Below are positions 56,453 through 64,000 of a stretch of 64,000 bases of DNA, in pieces; position 1 is the stretch's first letter, and each line of letters starts with the position of its first letter. The notes below the pieces were generated by a model. The model saw nothing but the letters and a program-made list of their open reading frames with translations. It had not been told where the DNA came from and ran no database searches. A program made the translations under genes and the position numbers. Source of the stretch: Phlebiopsis flavidoalba (taxonomy: Eukaryota > Basidiomycota > Agaricomycetes > Polyporales > Phanerochaetaceae); contig JAOCPU010000062.1 in the NCBI GenBank assembly GCA_035772785.1, forward strand, positions 62,001-126,000, read 5' to 3'.

Positions 56453-58545
56453 TTAGTCGAAGGAGATTTTATTGCCCTCGAAGCTCTGGACAGCACCCGT
56501 CCGGGCACCTCCGTCCCCGGCCCACCACGACCACCGCGTCCGCGGTCACCGCCACGGCCCCGTCCTCCACCGAAACGTCCACGGTCGCCGAAGCCACCAC
56601 GACCGACCCACGTCCTCCGCCAAATCCACCGCGTCCGCGGTCGCCGAAGCCACCACGGCCGCCACGGCCACCACCGATCCACCCACGCGTGTTTCCGCCG
56701 CTGTCGCGTCACGCGGCTGCGAGTAGTCGGCCTGATGGCACGACCTGCGATCTCTCCTGGCCGGTGAGACCCTCGAAGGGCCTTCTTCGCCAGCCTCGAT
56801 GTCCTCGACACTAGACGTAGACCGAAGCCCTTGGGGCGACCCCGACTCGCGGTCGGTAGGAAGGCGGACGCTCTTGACTGAGCCGTGACTCGCTGTAGAG
56901 GCTTCCCTAGACCAGGTCCTCTTAGGTGGCATCACCAGCTGAGATTACCGACGAAGAGGACAGATGAGGGTTGGCTGGGGGTGTCACCGAACGCGTTGGC
57001 CGCGCTTCTCACCGTGATCCGATGACCGAACTTATGCCGACTTTCTATGCTCTTGTCGGACGTTATGATAGGGGCGGCCCGTCGATCTCTTGCCGGTAAG
57101 AGTCTTCAGAACGTCGCCTTGGCTCGACGCGCACTTCGGATCCGTCAAGGGTAGACGAACGGGTAACGTGAGCCGAAGCCACGCGATTCCTTGCCAGTGT
57201 TTCAGCGGTCCATCTGCACACGAGCAGACGTAACCTCGCCGTCACTCTGCGAACTCGAGAGGCGAGCCAGTCGTTGTCGACGATTCACATGACAGGCGAC
57301 CGACGAAGACAGTCTTGGTCTCGCCGTCGGTATCTCCTCATCGACCTTCGCCTTTCTGTAAGCGTGGGCTGAGTCCCTCGTCTTCCTCAGCCTTGCGCTT
57401 GCCGTTGGTAGCCTTTGCGGATGCATCAGCCATCTCGACGTCCTCAGACTCCTCCTCTGAAGAAGACTCCTCGCTCGAGCTGGGCCTCAGCCTGCCGTTC
57501 GCGATGGGCGGGGCAGCATACTTCCTCGTCAGATGAATCGCTGTCCTCGCTGGAGGCTCGACGCCTGCCTTCGCGGGAGTAGCGCTTGGCAGCAGCAGGC
57601 TTCGCGGGTGTGTCGCCTTCTTTAGCGGGGGTGTCCTGAGCCTTTTGGGTGCCTCATCCTCAGAGCTGTCGGAGGAGTCGTTCGGATGATTCATCAGCCT
57701 TCTTTGCTGCAGCCTTCACGCTGAAGGCGGCCTTGGGCTTTCTTCGTCGTCTTCAGGAGGACAGAATCCTTGCCGTAATCCTCGGATGAAGAGGTAGCTG
57801 CGGCAATCCCTTGGCGGTGCGTTGCCATGTGGGGCTTCAATCGTCCTCTGTGATCGGGGCGTGGAAAAAAAGGCAAAATGAAAAAAAGACTCGGGTCGTG
57901 AAGAAGACTCGACATCCTTCTTCGTGTCAGAAGTTCCGTTCGTCCTTGGGACGGCCGCTGTTGAGTGTCGAAGCCTTAGGCAAGCAGGCTTCTCGGCGTC
58001 CACTTGCGCGCTTGTAAAGGTAGCGTCGACTGAATACTCAAGGACATCCCTGCCTTTGCCAGACAAGCAGTGAGGGGTCAGCCGAGGGTGCAAAGTATGG
58101 TATGTAGAAGAAGGCATGACCTTGCAGGTTGGCCTTGCCTTTGGGGTTTTGCCTTTTGGCGCGGGCTTTCTCATCCTCAGACCTTCGTACCATCAGAAGA
58201 CTCGCTCGAGCTCTCCTCCCCTTGGCAGACCGTTCTTGCCCTTGAGTCAAAGTTATGAATATTTGCACGGTCAGTATTTGGAGGTTCATGCAACAGACCT
58301 TGCCCTTGCCAGCCATTGGCAAGAATCTCAGCTTCGTGATGGAGATGGGCACAGGTGCCGTTTTTTCGATGCCTTAGCAGGAGCGTGCAGCCTTGAAGGG
58401 CCCATAAAAGGGGTGTCGCTTCTCGGCCTTCTTGTCGGCCTCTCCATCCTCTATGGTCCCTCAGGTGTCGCGCCTTCTTGTCGGCCTTCTTGGCAACGTT
58501 TTTGAGCTCACTGTTCTTCTGCCTTGATAGAACGGGTGAGGAGAA
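56453..58545 (-). CDS. NSR1: Nucleolin/Nsr1/Gar2-like RNA-binding protein
   Basis: This nucleolar protein acts in pre-rRNA processing. The order is the classic one. First is a Lys-rich N-terminus (KNVAKKADKKA, about 58490-58520) and long Ser/Asp/Glu acidic stretches (SSSEESSSEEESEDVEMADA, about 57420-57490). RRM1 has GEVTSARVQMDR and KSRGFGYV with KEIDGPP. RRM2 has SSVLFVGNLSW, SVKSVRLPTDRESG, KGFG and QEIAGRAIR, and is followed by DYSQPRD. The C-terminus is a Gly-Arg-rich domain, GGGRGRGGDRGRGGRGG, ending FEGNKISFD with the stop at 56453-56455. The acidic and RRM regions change frame many times, as expected where repeats or homopolymers are misread. The N-terminal start is not resolved. Confidence 0.86.
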
Positions 58546-58915
58546 CAAGGTGGTATGGGAGGTATGTAGGGAGGCGTGATGTCTGCGAGTGTGGATTGGC
58601 TTGTATCAAGCAAATCCTAAACGCTCGACATGCCGCGGCGGAAAATTGTTTGTGTGTAACAAGCAGACTGTCGGGTGTACTCGTCCACACACTGCACCTG
58701 ATGCCATCGCTATCTGCACTTAGAAAACGAGCTGTGGATGCGATTCATGAGGCGTGCTTTTGCCACGCTGAGACGCTGTGACAAAGTGGTTCATTAGCGA
58801 CACGTAGCGTGCCGTTGTCGAGTAAGAAAGCAGAGTGTAAATAATTCGAGCCAGAGCACTTTCTTATCCACCACCTCTCCACTGGTCATCCATGCTCACC
58901 TCTCTACGTAGTTCA
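58546..58915. promoter_or_regulatory. Shared upstream region, nucleolin and Rab escort genes
   Basis: The two genes diverge from this stretch, so it probably contains both promoters. A pyrimidine-rich patch at 58855-58920 lies just ahead of the Rab escort reading frame. No specific element could be defined. Confidence 0.4.
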
Positions 58916-60900
58916 GTTCTACGAGCCCTGGAACTGTGGTCTCTTTCGGAGTTCTAAGCTTGCTGGCTGGCGTGAGCTCCTGACGTACCCTCGGTTAGCT
59001 CGTTGACGACTCTAAAGGCGCGGGTAAGTTCTCTCCCGAAGGCAGGCTACAAGGTCTGTACACATCGATGCGAAATCACGATATTACGGCGCGGGACCGA
59101 CGCTTCTCTGTCATTCTGAAGAATTGATAAACTGGGCCGATGAAAGGACGTTCACCCATCGACTTGTTGAGATGTTCTCCTCGTACCTTTAGCCCACCAA
59201 CGCAGGGTGTTCACCGACATATCGTACACTTCGGAGCGTACCGCAGTCCCAGACATATACGCGTTTTATCCCTCTGCCCCACCATCATACCCTCTGTCGG
59301 CCCGCTCATAGACTCACTCTGGTGTGCGTCTGGAGTTTCTCGGTATGGAGGCTTTAAGCTGCTGGAACGTGTCGCACTATATGACGAAAGCCCAGGTGTC
59401 GCGAAGCCCCGTGCCCGGAAACAAGGAGGACGTCTTCCAAAGACAAGCAGCTGAGTCTGCTTCACAAGCGGCGGCTCATGCGCTTCCTCATGTTTGCTAG
59501 CGGAGACTTTGAAGGAAAGCCTGAACTGGCAGGGAACGAGGAGACCACCCTTTCCAGCGTTTCTCAAAGAAAGTTCTCGTTGGATGAGACGGTTGTGAAC
59601 GCCGCATCTCGCCTGGAACACGGTGTCACTATATGATTGGTTCGTGCGTTTCGGGGCGTCTCAAACATCACCGGCAGTTTCAGAAGAGACATAGTGTATC
59701 GAAAGCCCAGTGGTGTGCAATCTACTGATCCTGTAGCTTTGTCCGCCAGATTCCAACGCTCTCTGCTTCTAGACCGCATCCGTAGGTACCTACGACTCTA
59801 CCGGGCGATATGGACCATGCCCCCTTTCCTCTTCGGACACTACGGCGGTGTGGGGCGAAATGCGCAAGGATTTCTGCAGGACTGTGCAGCAGTGCAGTGC
59901 AGGGAGCGACTTTAATGTCCTCGGTAGACATATTCTCTCAACCCAGTAATGGCGTCGGAAATTTCCAGTGAACACCCAAGAAAATATCGAGTAAAGATAG
60001 AGGACTCACTGAAGATATCGAATGTGAGTGTGCTGATCAGCTCGATCGACTACTCCCACCCGTACTTCCGGCTCTCATGTCACCTGGCATGGGTCGTCAC
60101 TGTCTCGCCACAAACTATCCCTGGCTGGGCGCGGTGCGTCGCGATTCTTGAGATCGACCCCGCGGTTTGCTTTCGCGGGAAACTTTCTCCATTCCACCTG
60201 AGACTGAGGAAGAGCTTAGACTGGGGGAAGAGGAGCTCGCCCGACCCCAAATTCCCCACTAAGCCAGCGCCAAGTAGATACTGCTGTACTTGCGTCACGT
60301 CTTCCCTGCATACCTGGAATTATTCACCGAGCGGCTCCCAGTCTGCGGCCGTGCATGCGCTCGTGACAGGAGAGGGAAGTGTTTCGACTCCCAGAGACAA
60401 ATGTAAGAATACTTGTGGCGGTTATTTTCTCTTGCTCGTACTAATACTCAGACTAGGGGTTATATACCTATCCATGCACCTTGGTAGACGAGGAAACGCG
60501 TTCTCGCAAAACCCGAAAGAGCTTCTTTCGACCTATCTGAGATGCTGCGACCCATCAGTGTCGCAATATCGGGCGATTCAGAAACTACCCCGCAACCCCT
60601 CTTTAACGCTCTTCTACACACAGAACCCGCCTGCGACAATACCTTCCATCCGAGGCTGGCAAACGAAACCTCGCCGTTACTTTCCGTATCACCAGCGCCC
60701 TATTCTTGCTCCGAAGTCGCTGATGCAACAGTGGGCGTCGCTGAGGCGACGTTCTGGCGTGCAAACCAACAGAGCAGTTGCAAGTGGAGACTGCAGGATG
60801 TCGCCCTCAGCCGAAGGAAGGTTCGGCTGAAGATGACGCACCCTCGGAGGTGGTTGATAGTTTATGGCCGCTTTGGATTACGTTGACGAGGATGAAATGA
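58916..60900 (+). CDS. MRS6: Rab escort protein (Rab GGTase component A)
   Basis: REP presents newly made Rab GTPases to geranylgeranyl transferase. The dinucleotide-fold start (LGTGL-type) is recognisable but indel-damaged near 58925-58955. It is followed by SKAGYK, HIDA, YYGAG and ELINWADERT (about 59035-59150). Next come SLCPTIIPSVGPLIDSL, SGVSRYGGFKLLERVALYD, DKRRLMRFLMFA-type sequence with SGDFEGKPEL, FSLDE, RIRRYLR and PFLFGHYGG. The second half has VLISSIDY, CVAILEIDPAV, HALVTGEGSVSTPRDK, SLTLFYTQNPPATIPS and ACDNTFHPRLANE. The tail is acidic, YVDEDE. This order is that of fungal REP/Mrs6, not the shorter GDI. The single 293-codon frame 59949-60830 is a mixture of coding and non-coding pieces. 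The end is approximate. Confidence 0.88.
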
Positions 60901-61149
60901 GAGTGGTAGAAGTGGAAGCCATAGCTGACACAGTCCCTTACTGTATTCTTACACATTTATATATGTCGTTTGGGCTAGCCCATGCAGTCGACCTATAGAC
61001 TTTGGCATCCTACCGAATCCGTCCGAAAATGGAAACCTCTGTGGCGTGGCTTACAGATAGAATGGGGGGTACACGTGCATTTGTACTTTCGCTACAACCT
61101 ACATAGTTAATGATATATAGCATTCTCGCCACCGCGCATCTGTCCTTCG
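60901..61149. other. Short intergenic region
   Basis: This AT-rich spacer lies between the Rab escort gene and the next plus-strand gene. I see no gene in it. Confidence 0.4.
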
Positions 61150-62370
61150 GGTTGGTGAAGCAGGGGTGAAGCCAGCGCAACCTAGCCTCATTCAGAGCCG
61201 GGTGCATGGACCAGGGGGAGATTCTGCAGATGGGAATATATTCTCACGCTTTACCCGTGGCGCGCCTTCCTCGAGACGCGTCGTAGTCAGCTTGGGCGCC
61301 ATAACCACCATAACTGCCAACGGCCACTGCGGAATCCGTATTGACCATGGCGCGAGCGTGGCCTTGGAACCACGCCTAATCCAACTCAAGTGCAGGCCCC
61401 AGATTCACCTCGCTCCTCCGAGTCGCCAGTTCCAACCGGGATACAAGGCGACTCGAGCAGGAGCTGCTCCCGGTCTGGCAAATGCGCTATACAGACCTAG
61501 GGTTTACACGGTCGTGAGTGATCTTACCAAGGACAAGGACAAGCGGGCGGTGGAGGCAAACAGGTCGGGATTGCGCGTGTGAGTTTGGCGGCCCATTTCT
61601 TGTGCGGACACCGTAGTGACTGGCAGCGCATCAGGAACGATGTCATCGGACATTTGTCGCAACTGGACCAGATGTCACAGCATATCCCCACACCAAGATA
61701 CCGATGCAGGTCCTGGCAGAGATTGACAATTCCCATAACCCCATGCAGCTCACCCGAGAGCGCCTCGATGGCGAGCGGCCACCGAGAATCAGTTTATGAA
61801 TGGAAAAATCCAAGCCATCAAGGTGTGTGCAGTCATTAGCAAACCACGTCGCGACGATATTAAACACGAGTGGTGGCCAGTCGTACAGAGACTATTATAA
61901 CGACGCCCTCGCTCAGAGTTTTCCTGAGCTGAAGGAGTACTTGCTGGACTCTGATGCGGCCGAACCCCACTCCTGGGCCCGTGCACGTCAATGGCACGAT
62001 GAACGGCAATGGTACCCATGGGTGACGGCGACGGTGACCTCTGGTTTCAGGTATGACCGCAGTCCGCCCGGCACTGGCGATCTGTAAATGACCTGCTGTG
62101 ATAGCGTTTGCGTGCGCAAGGTTATCAGACATTCACCGACCGACGACGACACGTCGCGGGGGGACGAACCGGGGCTCACAGAGGATACACACCAGCATGT
62201 GCCCCGCGGGGCTGCGTATTCTGCCACGGCGGACCGTCGTCGGCAACATGAGACGGCGCGATTTCGGTGCTCTCACGAGGGTCGCTCATATTTGCCCTCG
62301 CGCACCGAATATCTCTGAGAAATTCCAGGGGTCTTCTCAGGACGCCGAGGGAGAATCTGAGGACGTGTAG
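61150..62370 (+). CDS. Unidentified protein
   Basis: A coherent chain of segments appears on the plus strand. They are SLIQSRV, a GATRRLEQELLPVWQMRYTD-like part, and DWQRIRNDVIGHLSQLDQM. Then comes SQHIPTPRYR with VLAEIDNSHNPMQLTRERLD (20 residues) and GERPPRISL, MNGKIQAIK and a GTGTGTG donor (about 61828). The next exon reads SLANHVATILNTSGGQSYRD then YYNDALAQSFPELKEYLLDS. A Gly/Asn-rich HVNGTMNGNGTHG piece follows. The end is acidic, FQGSSQDAEGESEDV, with a stop at 62368-62370. One-base shifts are present. It sits between REP and RIC8, both on the same strand. I do not recognise the family, and the start is not defined. Confidence 0.55.
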
Positions 62371-62794
62371 ATTAAAGATGATCGGGTGTTGAACAAAGTC
62401 ATTTAGTCTCCTTGACTACGCGCATCGAATTGTCCTTGTGCCTGTCCGGTGTGTTGCGTCGGATTTTCGTCTGAATTTTCGCCCGCGGGTAACGACGCCC
62501 CGGCCATCGCGAGCGGCATTCTGCTCCTTTCGTTACGCCCTCACCACCTCGCTCAGCCTCGTGCAACGGCCGCTCCCTCTTTTATTATCTTTTCTTCATT
62601 CTTTTCCCCCACACCGTATCTCCAAGGGTCTCTTTTGCCCATCATCGTGCATCGACGACATATCGTAAATCCGCTCAGGCGTCTCGTGTAATTCCCCCTC
62701 CACTCTTTATCGTTCCTGCACCGCCACTTGGGCCCTCGTCAACTTGCACCCAGGCCGCCAACCCCCAAGTGCACGGTGATCGCTACGCTACAGA
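62371..62794. promoter_or_regulatory. RIC8 upstream region
   Basis: This region has a long pyrimidine-rich patch (about 62500-62730) ahead of the RIC8 ATG, typical of fungal promoters or 5' leaders. No TATA box or defined site was assigned. Confidence 0.4.
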
Positions 62795-64000
62795 ATGTCG
62801 CAGTCTCGCCAGGCGTATGCGGCGCTCACGCCGTCCTCTTCTCGCTCAGAAGTCGCGACTGTGCTGCAGTCCATCGAAGATGGTGCGCATTGTCTGCACA
62901 TTGCTGCGAGCTCGCTCTAATGTGCCACAGCCGCAATGATGTGCTACGACCGTGGGGAGCTTATTCAGCTCATCCTTGATGACATTACGCCCTTGACGAA
63001 AGGCTCGTCCTCGAATAAGTCACGGCTCACTTCGAAAGGTGCGTCTCGGGCATCATCAATCACATCTCCTAGCCATGTCGCTAAGGGATTTCCTACCCTT
63101 GTAGACGTTGGACAGGCGCTGCTTACAGTAAAAGCACTCGGAAAGCACCCCGGAGGCTCACAAGTAGTCGCTACTCGCCAAAACCTCCACACACTCCTGA
63201 CTATCTTCAATGCGTTCAAGGACGATGCAGAAGCTTCTAATGAAGCCCTTAAATGTGCTGCAAACGCTCTACTTCTGATAGATTCCGCCCGGACGACCTT
63301 CGTGCAAAAAGATGTTGGCGGAGGTGACACGGTGATCGAGCTTCTCGAGGCACGTAAATTGCCGTGTTATCATCTCTACCTACGCTGACCCCGGCGATGA
63401 ACAGAAAACAACTTCACCAGAGCGGATATTTCTCTGTTCGCGTCTTATTTTCCTCACAACCATCTCGGTAGCCTCGTCAGCCGACTACATTAGATATCTC
63501 GTCGAACACAAACCCCCTGGACATCACAGCAACATTATCGATATTGTCGCCGCCAAGTTGGATTGCCTCACTACGAGCATCCAAGCCAGCGAGAAGATGG
63601 CCCGAGAGGCCATGTCCGAATTGCTCAAGGCCGCCTTCAACCTCTTGCTGCATTATCCCAGGGTACGTCTGTCCATCTCGCCCATGCGGATCTTCGCGCA
63701 CTTACCGCGATCTTCTCAGCTTGTTGACGACGGCCCTAGCGGGAGCGATGGCAAAAAAGCCATGGGTGACTCCTGGAGTGACCGTTTGGACGGGTAGGTC
63801 ATTCCGAATGCACTGACAGCGTGTAATACCATCGCTGATCCCAATCGACAGAATCCTTCCTCCATTGTTGCGCCTGTTCAATACCCTCCCTCCCACCTTC
63901 CCAGCACCACTCGCCTCGCCGATGATCCATGTGATACACGCCCTCATCACTGTGCCCGTGACCCCGTCTCTGAAGCCGAAATGGCTCCCGCCTCTGAGCA
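62795..64000 (+). CDS. RIC8: RIC8/synembryn, 3' end beyond window
   Basis: RIC8 is a chaperone and exchange factor for heterotrimeric G-protein alpha subunits. The ATG (62795) gives MSQSRQAYAALTPSSSRSEV then ATVLQSIEDG. Next comes GELIQLILDDITPLTKGSSS, and later VGQALLTVKALGKHPGGSQV, TRQNLHTLLTIFNAFKDDAE, SNEALKCAANALLLIDSART and FVQKDVGGGDTVIELLEA. After an intron come PPGHHSNIIDIVAAKLDCLT, SEKMAREAMSELLKAAFNLL and LHYPR. This is the alpha-helical armadillo-like fold with the conserved ANALLLI and AFNLLLHYP motifs. A frame shift near 62920 follows AASSL. The window ends inside the gene, so roughly the first half to two thirds is present. Confidence 0.9.

Noticed and set aside
58546..58790. 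85-codon plus and 60-codon minus frames as genes
   Set aside because: They are short, overlap on opposite strands and lie in the divergent promoter region between nucleolin and REP.
59949..60830. Single 293-codon open frame on the plus strand
   Set aside because: Its pieces are only partly coding: true Rab escort motifs switch among all three frames here, and this frame reads through introns and shifted parts. It was absorbed into the REP gene.
1..64000. Biosynthetic gene cluster, prophage, CRISPR or bacterial operon
   Set aside because: No polyketide, peptide-synthetase, terpene, P450 cluster, phage or repeat-spacer signatures were seen. The gene structure is eukaryotic throughout.

Overview
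This is eukaryotic nuclear DNA from a filamentous basidiomycete, most likely an Agaricomycete. The evidence is short GT-AG introns (where measured about 40-60 nt, for example 54 nt in the ubiquitin gene and 41 nt in the carrier gene), widely spaced intron-rich genes, and several families typical of this group: an extended ubiquitin-domain protein, an STB6-like protein, a CcmS-related-domain protein and a GCK-III kinase. I see no rRNA, tRNA, CRISPR array or bacterial-type operon.

Almost every conserved gene has its frame broken by one-base insertions or deletions, even housekeeping genes such as ribosomal protein L35, Rab escort protein and RIC8. The simplest reading is an uncorrected long-read assembly rather than a run of pseudogenes. 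Gene limits are therefore given as spans covering all exons whose homology I could follow; exact starts and ends are approximate unless stated.

Layout: (1) 3.2-4.6 kb, JMJD7-type JmjC hydroxylase (-). (2) 5.6-8.1 kb, Elg1/ATAD5-type AAA+ clamp unloader (+). (3) 8.5-11 kb, bHLH transcription factor (+). (4) 11.3-13.7 kb, multidomain ubiquitin/RING-like protein (-). (5) 15.5-19.3 kb, STB6-like protein (-). (6) 22-25.6 kb, CcmS-related-domain protein with a Gly/Ala/Tyr tract (+). (7) 25.6-30 kb, unclear. (8) 30-32.3 kb, Ser/Thr kinase (+). (9) 32.46-34.59 kb, two abutting head-to-tail non-autonomous Helitron-like elements, one with an internal minisatellite. (10) 36-38.4 kb, coiled-coil protein (+), followed by a diverged tandem repeat of about 82-106 bp. 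(11) 41.7-42.3 kb, ribosomal protein L35/uL29 (+). (12) 43.5-46.2 kb, GCK-III kinase (+). (13) 46.7-48.7 kb, unidentified gene (-). (14) about 52 kb, weak WD40-like gene (-). (15) 52.9-62.8 kb, a dense block: acyl-CoA dehydrogenase (+), Hem25/SLC25A38 glycine carrier (-), nucleolin/Nsr1 (-), Rab escort protein (+), an unknown gene (+), and RIC8 (+, cut by the window end).

The genes are mostly single-function housekeeping or regulatory genes with no sign of a biosynthetic cluster. Functional themes are ubiquitin signalling, DNA replication (Elg1), mitochondrial metabolism (acyl-CoA dehydrogenase next to the glycine carrier), ribosome production (L35, nucleolin) and membrane or G-protein signalling (REP, RIC8, GCK-III). 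The most unusual structures are the tandem Helitron pair and the ubiquitin protein, which carries an internal, cleavable-looking ubiquitin followed by a RING-like zinc cluster.
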